64,000 bases of DNA from Ichthyosporea sp. XGB-2017a. Lineage: Eukaryota > Opisthokonta > Ichthyosporea. Position numbers and translations under genes: made by a program. The DNA lies in NCBI GenBank assembly GCA_002811675.1, contig PDIM01000050.1, positions 34,929 to 98,928 of the forward strand. The letters run 5' to 3'. The notes under the pieces were generated by a model. The model saw nothing but the letters and a program-made list of their open reading frames with translations. It ran no database searches and was not told the origin of the DNA. How positions within the stretch are numbered: the first letter of the stretch is position 1; each line of letters begins with the position of its first letter. Below, in pieces: positions 1 to 9,297 of the stretch.

Positions 1-51
1 TCTTTTTTTTTTTTTTTCTTGTTCTTTTAAGTAACAATAGATATACCAATC

Positions 52-1086
52 ATGTTGAGCAGGGCTAGTAGAGCTACACTTAGCAGGAGACTCGCAGTAG
101 TCACAGGCTGCACCACAACAGGAGGAAGAAGAGGAGTGGGAGCAATAGCAAGGAGACAATATCCCTGGACTCCTTCTTGTTCCAGCTACAGCACTGCTAG
201 AGGAGGAACAGGACCAGTGGCCCATAGCTTTGGTCATAGATCCCTTCTTGGATGTGTAGGGATGGCAACAGCTACAGGGCTTACAGTGTGCTGGCTTGCC
301 TTGCAGAGACAGGAAGAGGTCCATGCCTTCTCCCTCAGACCCTCCTCATCCTCTTCTTCTTCGGTTGGTGGCGGTGGTAATAAGGAGGAGGAGATGAAGA
401 AGTTGCTGAAACAAGCGGATGCGTTGTTTAGTCAGGGGCAATCCGAAGTGATGGAGATGTATAATATTCTTTGTCAATTGAATGAAGCCAACCCGGGACA
501 GGCGGAGATTCTGTGGCGGCTTGCGCGGGCATCGCGGTTGATGAGTAAAGATTCCCGTGTGGGGAAGGACGAACAAAAGGCACACGCATACGCGGCTCTT
601 GATTTCGCAAACGCGGCCATCGAAGCGGATCCAAATAACTGGGCGGCGCATAAGTGGAAGGCGATTGCGATATCGCTGGTTGGGGATTACGAAGGAGTAA
701 AGGTTAAGTTAACTAATGCGTTCAAGATCAAAGAGGAGTTTATTCGGGCATTGGAATTGAAACCCGATGATGCCACCACACGGCATCTTTTGGGTGTGTG
801 GTGCTTTACTTTTGCGGATATGGCGTGGTACGAGAGGAAAGTTGCCGCTGCCATCTTTGGGGAGCCCCCTGCAGCCTCCTACGAGGAGGCACTTGGACAT
901 TTCGAGACTGCGGAGAAGCTGGACCCCGGATTTTATAAGAAGAATGCAGTCATGCTTGCAAAATGTTATGCGGCCCTGAAGAACAAGGACGAGGCTGTAA
1001 GATGGCGTGAGATTGCTCTTGGGATGAAGACTACTTCGCTGGATGATGAGGAGGCACATAAGGAAGCGTTGGATATGAAATTGTGA
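52..1086 (+). CDS. RMDN1: RMDN1-like TPR protein (regulator of microtubule dynamics family)
   Basis: A 344-residue protein. Residues from about 115 to 340 match the RMDN/FAM82 family along their length. Landmarks are ILWRLARASR, AAHKWKAIAIS, GDYEGVK, then HLLGVWCFTFADMAWYER and the C-terminal TPR-like helices around EEALGHFETAEKLDPGFY. In animals this family associates with mitochondria, ER and microtubules through tetratricopeptide helices. The first 50 residues are rich in Arg and Ser and lack acidic residues, and a hydrophobic stretch lies near residues 64-85. This suggests a mitochondrial presequence followed by a membrane anchor, which is inference. The length is close to human RMDN1 (314 residues). 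The gene is intronless and converges tail to tail with the pseudokinase gene, about 120 bases away. The family call is firm; the cellular role here is not shown by sequence. Confidence 0.85.
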   Translation: MLSRASRATLSRRLAVVTGCTTTGGRRGVGAIARRQYPWTPSCSSYSTARGGTGPVAHSFGHRSLLGCVGMATATGLTVCWLALQRQEEVHAFSLRPSSSSSSSVGGGGNKEEEMKKLLKQADALFSQGQSEVMEMYNILCQLNEANPGQAEILWRLARASRLMSKDSRVGKDEQKAHAYAALDFANAAIEADPNNWAAHKWKAIAISLVGDYEGVKVKLTNAFKIKEEFIRALELKPDDATTRHLLGVWCFTFADMAWYERKVAAAIFGEPPAASYEEALGHFETAEKLDPGFYKKNAVMLAKCYAALKNKDEAVRWREIALGMKTTSLDDEEAHKEALDMKL

Positions 1087-1206
1087 TTTTGGTTTATTGG
1101 ACTCTTATAACAACAGCAAAAAAAGAAAAAAAGAAAGTAAAAAGGAGAAGGGTAGTTAATGGTTTAACACTCCCCAAATAAAACGCATACAAAGCGAAAG
1201 CTAATT

Positions 1207-3960
1207 TTAATCATTATTCGTTTTTCGAACTCCAACCTTCCCCTTGTTAGCTGCAGCAGCCGCTTGTCTTTTCGCCTTCGCCTCCAGCATTCGCTGTTTT
1301 CGCTCCTCTCTTTCTTGCTTTCGCTTTTCAGCCAGCTGTTCCTTGGTCACGCCTGAACTAGTGCTCGCGCCGGCCCTAGCAACAGGAGTCTTTCTCGTGA
1401 TGTTGGTTCCACCTTCATCATCATCATCATCCCCATTGCCCCATCCATCTGTACTAGCTGTCTTCCTAAAGCCCCCACTTCGCCCGGAAGAGCTTTGTCT
1501 ACACATACTCACGCTTTCTGACCCAAATCCATAGTCATCGGATATGGCAGAACCTGAGCCAAAGGAGCTCTTTCTAGAGCTTACAGTCCGCGATGTCGCT
1601 CCAGATCGCGGCTGCGACGAAGTTACTTGCAGACTGTCCATATTTAAATCATCGTCTCCCCAACCATCGCCACTACTTGCAGCACTTGGGGTTTTCATAA
1701 AGGCCCCTTTAGGCTTTGTTTTCTTTGGAGGCCCACCTCCCCCAACAAGCTCACTTTCCAACTGCTCCCATTCGGAGGTCGTCTTTTTAACTTCTTTTCG
1801 GGCCCCCAACGAAAGCGGTTTTTTCGCACTGGACAGCTTCGCCGAAACTGGGATTGTATTTTTCACCTGTGTCATATCAGACCCTTTCGCTTTAGCTCCA
1901 AATCCACTACCAAATGATGAGGTCCCTTTAACGTCATCGTCATAATCGCTTCCATCATCATCATCACCCCACCCATCACCCACTGCAGCCTTCGCATGCC
2001 CACTATCCCCAGCACCCATTCGAGCACCATCACTACCGCCACGTCCCCATTTATCCCCACTGGTCGCAGATATTGGAGGTCTATCACTACCACACCTAAT
2101 GGCGCTAGCAGCAGCAGAACCCATCGCATTTTCATTTTCCGACTCATTACGTGACGACGCAGTGCTCTTAAGATCAGACGCACTTCCTTGCTCACTTTTG
2201 CTCACATATTTTGAAATGGTCCCTAGAGCCCATCCACCCCATCCAGCGCCTTCGTTTTGGTTGCCACTTTCAGCACCGCCACCACTATTAGCGCCCGCAT
2301 TAGCACTCCCTGAAGTTGGGGTAGGGGGGGCCTCTTCTTTCATCTGCTCAGAATTCTTTTCCAACTTACCCACAAATAATCGAATCGCATTGAAGCATTG
2401 AATGCGCACGTTTTTGTTTGGATCAACCGTACTGGCGCAAAGGACGGGAAGAACGCGCTTTGCAATATCATCGATAGTGAAATATTCACTGGTAGCAGAA
2501 AATGCCATAACTCCTGCGGCACGGCAATGAAAAAAAGGATCCTTCATTGCCCTTGAAAACGCGGAAAGAAAAACTTTTGTTCGAATATTCTCACGCAAAC
2601 TGCCAGCAATCTTTCCCAGGCAAATTGTGGTATTTGTTCGAATCCCAGGCTCGGGGTCCCCCTGCAATTTTGCCAGATATCTCAACAGCTGCCCTTCAAT
2701 CACCTTTGGTGTAAGTTTGGTTACAAAAAACAAACAAGATTTCACCGTATTTTCTCTCAAAACAGCAACAGTATCATTAAATCCATTTGCAATGTTCGGA
2801 AAGATCTGTTCACTCATCAACGAAGTGCTGATATGATCAATATAACTGCCCATATTCTGCAAAAGGTGCACACGAATCGCCCTATCGTTTGATGAAAAAA
2901 GCTTAACAATACACGGGACGATCGAAGACGTAAATTCCTCTTCATTCAAATTCTTGGCAATTTCTAGCATTGGCTGCAGGACAGCCGCCCCCCCGCCTCC
3001 AAACTCCAATGCATTCACCAACAAAGGCAATATCTTATACTTATTGCAATCCTTTGGAAAGGTGCTGATCATAGAAGGGAGACTTTCGTAAAACTTTACT
3101 TTCTGCTCAACATCTTTGATGGCAATTTCCTCTAGGAACAGACTGGTATTGATAAACTCATTATTAAAGTACCCGCCCTTCTTCTGCATTGCCTGCATCA
3201 CTCGCTGAGGTTTCGGCCTGCTTTCCGGGTTCCCAGCAACCATTTCCTTGTAAAACTTCACCACAGTGCGTGGAACTGCGTCCAAATTCATCAAATCATT
3301 TGGATTATGCAGGCGCCCATTGAACGCCTCCCAAACCAGGCACCCAAATCCCCACATGTCTGTGGCCCACGGCGAAGAGGACGAGCTGCCTCGAGCCGCT
3401 TCTGGGGGTTGGTATATTCTCAATTCAGGAGGGATCCCTGCAAGAACTGCTGCTTCATTATCCTCCCCTCCTCCTCCAGTAACAAAATCAAGACATCCAA
3501 TTTTCCAATCCCCAGTTTTGTCCACAAAGACTGTGGGAAATCCAATAGCATTGTGTCCCATCCCTGCATCACTCATGAAAATAACAGCCTTGAGGATTTG
3601 ATGCAGGCCCCAGGAAATCTCCAAGTCGTTTTTGATTTCCGAATACATTGAACAAAGAGGATGACACGGTTCCAAAGCGATATAAATGTGATTATCCGTC
3701 TCCACCCCTTCCAATATCTTCACGATATTCGGATGTCGCATGGTTTTCAGTCTTCGAAGCCCATTCCGTGCAGCGGCAAGCTTATCTCTGTTTGTTTGTA
3801 CATCAAAGACAAGGATTGTCGCTGCCTCCCCATCTGATTTGCGTTTTCCCTCATGGATGGACCACACAAGTCCATAACTATCGCCGATTTTGTCCTTGAT
3901 GTCAAACGGAAAGGCGGCACTTCCCGCTGCTCCCATGTACTTTTTCAAAGACGTAAACAT
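1207..3960 (-). CDS. SCYL1: SCYL1-like pseudokinase with HEAT repeats
   Basis: A 917-residue intronless gene. Residues ~15-275 form a protein-kinase-like fold without catalytic residues: the usual Lys motif is replaced, no HRD is visible, and the DFG position reads LDF. Residues ~290-545 are HEAT repeats (for example IVKLFSSNDRAIRVHLLQ). This order defines the SCY1-like family, which links COPI coats and Golgi-ER retrieval in animals and yeast. The last ~370 residues are low complexity, with repeated Trp-acidic motifs (GWGDDD, GWGNGDDD), and end in a basic helix rich in Lys, Arg and Ala. The animal SCYL1 C-terminal RKLD-type COPI motif is not seen; the end is VRKTNND. Start chosen at the first ATG, which runs straight into the conserved kinase-like domain. 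Confidence 0.9.
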   Translation of the reverse strand: MFTSLKKYMGAAGSAAFPFDIKDKIGDSYGLVWSIHEGKRKSDGEAATILVFDVQTNRDKLAAARNGLRRLKTMRHPNIVKILEGVETDNHIYIALEPCHPLCSMYSEIKNDLEISWGLHQILKAVIFMSDAGMGHNAIGFPTVFVDKTGDWKIGCLDFVTGGGGEDNEAAVLAGIPPELRIYQPPEAARGSSSSSPWATDMWGFGCLVWEAFNGRLHNPNDLMNLDAVPRTVVKFYKEMVAGNPESRPKPQRVMQAMQKKGGYFNNEFINTSLFLEEIAIKDVEQKVKFYESLPSMISTFPKDCNKYKILPLLVNALEFGGGGAAVLQPMLEIAKNLNEEEFTSSIVPCIVKLFSSNDRAIRVHLLQNMGSYIDHISTSLMSEQIFPNIANGFNDTVAVLRENTVKSCLFFVTKLTPKVIEGQLLRYLAKLQGDPEPGIRTNTTICLGKIAGSLRENIRTKVFLSAFSRAMKDPFFHCRAAGVMAFSATSEYFTIDDIAKRVLPVLCASTVDPNKNVRIQCFNAIRLFVGKLEKNSEQMKEEAPPTPTSGSANAGANSGGGAESGNQNEGAGWGGWALGTISKYVSKSEQGSASDLKSTASSRNESENENAMGSAAASAIRCGSDRPPISATSGDKWGRGGSDGARMGAGDSGHAKAAVGDGWGDDDDGSDYDDDVKGTSSFGSGFGAKAKGSDMTQVKNTIPVSAKLSSAKKPLSLGARKEVKKTTSEWEQLESELVGGGGPPKKTKPKGAFMKTPSAASSGDGWGDDDLNMDSLQVTSSQPRSGATSRTVSSRKSSFGSGSAISDDYGFGSESVSMCRQSSSGRSGGFRKTASTDGWGNGDDDDDEGGTNITRKTPVARAGASTSSGVTKEQLAEKRKQEREERKQRMLEAKAKRQAAAAANKGKVGVRKTNND

Positions 3961-4380
3961 GATTCCTTCCCCCCCTTTCCTTTTTTTTAAAAAAAATAAA
4001 CAACAACGGAATATAAATCCTTCAAATTACAATAATAAATAACAGTACACAGAAACAGCTCCTTTAGAAAAACTAAATTCTTCAAAAACAAAATCTACAA
4101 ATCCAAATCGAAAAATCCCTCACACACACACACAAAAAAAAAAGAAAAGAAAAACGGGGCCACCCTCCTTTTTTCTTTTCCTTTTCCTTTTTCCTTTTTC
4201 TCCTTTTATCTTTGTTAATTTATTTTCTTTACTTATTAACAACACAAGGACAGCTCTAGCTGTCATTGTGTATAATAATAGTACGTAGTAGTAGTGGTGG
4301 TGTTGGTGGAGGTGGAGGTGGTTAGCTAACTTACTACGGGATCAGAGTTTTTTAATGGCTTTGGTTTCCGCGTTCTTTCC
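3961..4380. other. Intergenic, upstream of SCYL1-like and downstream of LRRIQ1-like gene
   Basis: About 420 bases with no convincing reading frame. It holds the 5' flank of the pseudokinase gene and the 3' flank of the IQ/LRR gene. Visible elements are a CA run near 4121-4133, C/T-rich tracts near 4165-4210, and a GGTGGT/GGAGGTGG run near 4291-4322. No promoter motif could be assigned. Confidence 0.6.
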
Positions 4381-7300
4381 TCACATGTGGCCTGCAGACA
4401 GAGGCGGGAAACGAACAGCCTTATTATTATCATTGTGGTTGTGGTTATTGTTCTTGGTATGATTCTTGCCGCCACTTGATGCTGCTCCTTTGCTATGGGT
4501 TGTGTTGCTGTTATGGTGGCTTCTATGATGCGAGGGGGCAGGAGCGGCCCCAGGGATCTTTGGAAATTTCACCAATGTTGTGAGCTCACTCTCGGGAATG
4601 CCTGCTCCATGAGATGATGCAGAGACATTGTCTTTGTAGTAACCCCCCTTTTTACCTCCCAAAGCGTCACTGGTCATGGCTGCTGGTCCTGCAGCAGTCA
4701 GAGTAAGTGAACTTCGATTGGAGGGTTTCATTCCCCATTTGCTGCTATTTCGCTCGGATGGGTCCAAGAATTTCTTTCGTCGTCTTTGACTCGTGTTATG
4801 CCTCTTCTTGATTATTTTCTTTTGCTGATGCATAAAATGTTCCTCGACAGTTTCTTCACTTTGAAGTGATGTTCTTCCAGATATGTGTGTGTGCTCCGAC
4901 ATGCAACTTTCGCTCGGTGCGTAGCCTCTCTCGGCGCTTTCCCGGCCATCTCTGCCCCCATAAACCTCAGAGGAGGATACGTATGGGTGATATGGTACTT
5001 TCTTGCTTTCATTCTGACTAGCGCTGTGATTGTACGCTGAAAACTCGGGTATTACTTCCATGGCAAACGGCTGTGGAGCCATTAGTTGTTGGGGTTGGGA
5101 CGGCACGCTCATATTTCTTTTTTGCAGAGTATTATCAGTATTTCCCCCAATAAAGCCCCAAGGCTGGTTTGGCGTCCTTTGTTGATGCCTCTCCCCAGTC
5201 CCCAAGCACTGCTCGATATTTCCATGTGACAATACACCTACTTTGACAGCTGCTTCTTTAGATTTTGCGGATGATTGTTCCAAACTCTTGGTTGACACTC
5301 TGTAGGTAGTCTTGGGAACCTCTTCTTCGCCTTCATATGTACCATTATCATCGCGATGTCCGTTACAAAAAGACTGCCCACCATTTGAGCTGGGCCTTGT
5401 GTCCTGCAAGATTGAACTATCATCATCAATTTCTCGAAAATCGAGTGATTCTAAGTCTACCGCTGCATAGTCAAAGTCGTCTTCATCCATATAAGTTGCC
5501 TTGGTGAGGGTTTCAGACAACCATTTTCTTACTCTAAACCCCCTGAAATAACTTTGAATCAGGATAATAGCATCGAGCTCTAGACATTTTTGCCGTCTGT
5601 CCATATAACTAGCAGATAGAATCACGTTTGCTTGGTGCACATTGGGTTGAAACTGCTCGTGATGTTTCATGTGATTCTTACTTAAATCTTTTAGTTGTTG
5701 ATAGTACCGCTCTTCTTCGTCGAGAATACAGTTTATGCGCTCCTTCTTCATGTTCAGTTGATCCCTACTTCTATGGAATCTTCCTTGCAGAGAATCTCTT
5801 TCTATTATTTGATTCTCACACATAAACTTGAAAGTCGCAAATTCCCAATTCGCACGGGAATCCCCTCGCTTCCACGCATAATAATCTTCCGCGCGCTTGA
5901 GAGAGCTAAAGACATTGCTATTTGCTCCACGGACTAGCTTTTGGTTTTGCCTTCGCCGTATTCTCTTATCGTTTAAGAACATTAAGGCTTTTTTAGCTCC
6001 GTTGCATCCTATTCGAAAAGCTTCCTCCCTGTCCTGATGGGCTACAATTGTGTTGTCGAGTTCTTTAAGACTTGGCAAAAGGCGTATCACAGCAGAACGC
6101 AGATGAGGATAGTTTTCTTCATTTGAAATAAAATTATCATTAACCAAAAGTTTTTGCAGGCTTTTGCAGTGTCTGATGGAGCATAAAAAATTATCAATGC
6201 TAGTAAAGCTATTGAATGAAAGATCAAGGTGCTTTAAAGTTATAAGAGGTGACAAGTCCCCAATGGACGTTAGTTCATTTTCATTTAGCTGAAGCGATTG
6301 AATAAGTGGGAACCAATTAGTTGGTGAAAGACTAAAAGAACTAATATTGTTGCCATTGAGCCACAGCTTTCGCAAAAGAACATGATCACCCAGGCTGTTT
6401 GGTTTGACTTCTTTGATATTGTTTTGGTATAGGAAGAGAAACATCAGTCGAGAGTTTGAGTGCAAGTCCGGCATTTGGGTCATAGAATTTCTTCCCAAAT
6501 CCAGATATACAAGGTTGCTTAGTTCCCCAATATTGCTGCACTCGGATTTCAATCCGTTTCGGTAGAGCTCTAGTTTATGGAGCTCCTGGCAGCTCTCTAT
6601 TCCATCCGTATCTTCTATTGCATTGTTATTGGCATTAATGCACTTCAAGTTATTTTTGTATGGCAGCGACGCCAAATATTTCAATGACTGAAGATTGTTG
6701 GCGTGGACGTTCAAGTTAAATAGGCGCTGAGCAGATTCTAGGGAAGATAATTTTGCGAGACTATTAAATTGCAAATCCAAACTTCTTATATTACTTGCAT
6801 TTTCGATGCCTTGCATCGACACAAGGCGATTTGAGTTTAGGCATAGTGATTGCAATTGAGGATATGCATCCAGCCCATCAATGACGTCTATCTCTTCTTC
6901 TTTTAATTCTATCCTCTGTAGCCCATCTTTACTCACATCCCCATAATACGTATCCATTTTTTCTGAAAGTGTATGCTCACTCAATTTTCCAGGATTCGTA
7001 TGACCATTCTCATCATCGCTTCGTCCGACGAGTTTGCTTTTGCCCTTTCCAGATGCTTTACCAACAGTAGGCGATTTTAACTGCTTGGCATGTCGTTGGT
7101 GCCACATAGTCCTAGTTTGCCTAGTAATAGCAATCCATCTTTCAATCTGGGAATAGTTTCTATCTCCACAAGAATTTTTCTGGAATTTTCTGTACCATCG
7201 CTGAAGGACTATAGAGCTATTTTTCCTTTTTTGTATTTTCATTTCTAGCCTTTGCTTTCTTTTCTTGTCATTTAAATCCAAAATCCATTTCTGAATAACC

Positions 7301-8958
7301 TTCACAGCTTTAACAACTTGACTTAAACGGTTATTATAAGATCTTTTTTGCAGATACATGCGCATCTTACTTTGTATCAAAATTGCAGCATTATGCCGTT
7401 TTATGTCACCAAGGTACTCCCTTCGTTTAACAAACATTCTCCAATAGCTCTGAATGAATACCACGTATTTGCGTTTTGCCCGATATTCTGCCAAACGCGA
7501 TAGATAGGCTCTTCTTGCTGGAAAGTGACGGATCCATGCCTGTATTTTTGTCGCATTCTTGTTTCGAGCAAAATGTCTCTCTGCTTTCCTAGCTATATAC
7601 ATTTTTCTACAGCGATGCATTCGAAAGTGTTTCTGAATAATAATCAATGCCGAGATTCGCCTATTTTCCATTTCCTTGGCCGCCTTTTCCGCCTTTAATT
7701 TGCACCCCATTTTTCTTCCTAAATATCCCCTTGCATATCTTTGGATGCAAATACTCGCCTGGTACCTTTTGCGTAATTTTTCGAGCGCTTTTTGAGCCAC
7801 TACCATCTTCAGAAACGCTTGAATTCTCATAGAAGCAACATTTCTCTCTTTGACTATACGTTTCCTTTCACACACACTGTCCTTTGTGCTAGAATAGTTT
7901 CTGTAAAACACCCAAATCTTCTTAGCGGCAGCTTTCTTTGCCCTCAGTACAACTACCCACTTCTTGCATGTCCCCTGAATTGCCAGCACAGCTTGCTCTC
8001 GTCTCTCCCCCTCCCGCTTCAGTTTTTGGTATCTTCTCACACGGAGCAGTTTTCTTGCAAAATACTGCAACTTAAGAGCAGCCCCCTCCCTCAAAACCCA
8101 ATTTGCCTTTCCTCGACGAGACAAATAATCCCTCCATTCTCTCTGGATGCGTTTTGCTGCATATAGCTCTTTTAAATGAAAACCCCTCTCTTCCCCAGAA
8201 GACATCATCAGAAGCCGCCCTTCTTCAAGAGATGCCTCGCAACGAGCTAAAAATACATCATTGGCACCGACCGCTTCCCTCTTGAAGTTATTTAAAAACT
8301 TTTCAAATTCCCTATCATGCTCTATTTGTACATCTTCCAGTTGAATATCAGACAGTGACTTTGCTTCAAGTGAGCTTTTTGAATACTTAGCCCACAAAGC
8401 CATACCGCTTTCTTCCCCTTCTAATCCTTTCTCGTACACAATTGCATTGTCTTCATCCAAACTACCGATATCACCAGTATCAGCTTCATCCCATGAAGAA
8501 GAACACATCCCACCCTCTTGTTTACTTTTCTTGGCCCGACTCTCCCTGTCCTCTTCCTGCATCTGTTGTTTATATATTTCCAAATCACGCTCAATCTCTG
8601 CCTCAATCTCTATTTCATCCATGTCTTGAGCAACATCATCCTCCCAACAGAAATCTACACCCCACCCGATCGAGTTGTATTCCTCAGCCTCCTTCATTGC
8701 ACTTTCAGACTCATTACTATTCTCACAAGTAGATTCTGTCGTCTTCAACTGTTGCTTTTTCCCCTTCCCATTCTTCTTCGTTTGTTCACTCCTCTGGTGA
8801 TCTTTCTCAGCCTTGTTACCATTCTCTGACACTCCCCATTCGTCATCAAGCCCAATCCTACCTTCTTCATCATCAGAAGGAGGCGGAAGATTGGCATCAT
8901 TCAAAGGAGGAGGAACAGAGAGGCCTTTAATGCCCCTAAAATCTTCTCCTTCGTCCAT
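4381..8958 (-). CDS. LRRIQ1: LRRIQ1-like protein with IQ motifs and leucine-rich repeats
   Basis: A 1,525-residue intronless gene. The N-terminus is acidic and coiled-coil (Glu/Asp/Lys rich, residues ~1-230). Residues ~250-640 contain many IQ-like motifs, for example AAKRIQREWRDYL, SICIQRYARGYLGRK and AIIIQKHFR-type segments, which are calmodulin-binding helices in this family. A block of about ten leucine-rich repeats of the SDS22 type follows at ~685-980 (LDLGRNSMTQMPDL, LWLNGNNISSF). A further IQ motif lies near residue 1133 (IILIQSYFRGFRVRK). The tail is low complexity with Ser, Asn and His runs and a poly-Asn/His end. IQ-LRR-IQ order and size match LRRIQ1, a cilium-associated animal protein. 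The tail length and its Asn/His-rich end are lineage-specific. Regulation by Ca2+/calmodulin is inference. Confidence 0.8.
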   Translation of the reverse strand: MDEGEDFRGIKGLSVPPPLNDANLPPPSDDEEGRIGLDDEWGVSENGNKAEKDHQRSEQTKKNGKGKKQQLKTTESTCENSNESESAMKEAEEYNSIGWGVDFCWEDDVAQDMDEIEIEAEIERDLEIYKQQMQEEDRESRAKKSKQEGGMCSSSWDEADTGDIGSLDEDNAIVYEKGLEGEESGMALWAKYSKSSLEAKSLSDIQLEDVQIEHDREFEKFLNNFKREAVGANDVFLARCEASLEEGRLLMMSSGEERGFHLKELYAAKRIQREWRDYLSRRGKANWVLREGAALKLQYFARKLLRVRRYQKLKREGERREQAVLAIQGTCKKWVVVLRAKKAAAKKIWVFYRNYSSTKDSVCERKRIVKERNVASMRIQAFLKMVVAQKALEKLRKRYQASICIQRYARGYLGRKMGCKLKAEKAAKEMENRRISALIIIQKHFRMHRCRKMYIARKAERHFARNKNATKIQAWIRHFPARRAYLSRLAEYRAKRKYVVFIQSYWRMFVKRREYLGDIKRHNAAILIQSKMRMYLQKRSYNNRLSQVVKAVKVIQKWILDLNDKKRKQRLEMKIQKRKNSSIVLQRWYRKFQKNSCGDRNYSQIERWIAITRQTRTMWHQRHAKQLKSPTVGKASGKGKSKLVGRSDDENGHTNPGKLSEHTLSEKMDTYYGDVSKDGLQRIELKEEEIDVIDGLDAYPQLQSLCLNSNRLVSMQGIENASNIRSLDLQFNSLAKLSSLESAQRLFNLNVHANNLQSLKYLASLPYKNNLKCINANNNAIEDTDGIESCQELHKLELYRNGLKSECSNIGELSNLVYLDLGRNSMTQMPDLHSNSRLMFLFLYQNNIKEVKPNSLGDHVLLRKLWLNGNNISSFSLSPTNWFPLIQSLQLNENELTSIGDLSPLITLKHLDLSFNSFTSIDNFLCSIRHCKSLQKLLVNDNFISNEENYPHLRSAVIRLLPSLKELDNTIVAHQDREEAFRIGCNGAKKALMFLNDKRIRRRQNQKLVRGANSNVFSSLKRAEDYYAWKRGDSRANWEFATFKFMCENQIIERDSLQGRFHRSRDQLNMKKERINCILDEEERYYQQLKDLSKNHMKHHEQFQPNVHQANVILSASYMDRRQKCLELDAIILIQSYFRGFRVRKWLSETLTKATYMDEDDFDYAAVDLESLDFREIDDDSSILQDTRPSSNGGQSFCNGHRDDNGTYEGEEEVPKTTYRVSTKSLEQSSAKSKEAAVKVGVLSHGNIEQCLGTGERHQQRTPNQPWGFIGGNTDNTLQKRNMSVPSQPQQLMAPQPFAMEVIPEFSAYNHSASQNESKKVPYHPYVSSSEVYGGRDGRESAERGYAPSESCMSEHTHISGRTSLQSEETVEEHFMHQQKKIIKKRHNTSQRRRKKFLDPSERNSSKWGMKPSNRSSLTLTAAGPAAMTSDALGGKKGGYYKDNVSASSHGAGIPESELTTLVKFPKIPGAAPAPSHHRSHHNSNTTHSKGAASSGGKNHTKNNNHNHNDNNKAVRFPPLSAGHM

Positions 8959-9297
8959 GGATGCCCTTTACGTTCCCGTCTCCCTTCTCTCTAAAGCCAA
9001 TATTAAAACTGAATCCGCCTAATGCTCTCTTTTTTTTTCTTCCTTTTCCTTCTTAAGCTTTCTATCCCACTGCTTTCTTTTTTTTTTTTTTTTTTTTTTG
9101 TCGGACTGCAGCTGATTGGATGATGAGTTTTTTCTTCACATTTTCTTGATTCCTGTTTTTGTTTGGATTACGAAGTTTTGGATTTAAATGGGTTTTAAGA
9201 TTTTGATTTGGTTTTTTGTTTTTGATTTGTTTTGGCTTGATAGTAGAAGGGGAGTGTCTCTTCTTACTGGAATTTATGAATGAAAACTTGAAGGATT
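8959..9297. other. Divergent intergenic region, T-rich
   Basis: About 340 bases between the divergently transcribed LRRIQ1-like and CtIP-like genes, so it probably carries both promoters. It contains long T runs (9079-9099) and repeated TTTTG words. No TATA or initiator element could be assigned with confidence. Confidence 0.5.
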
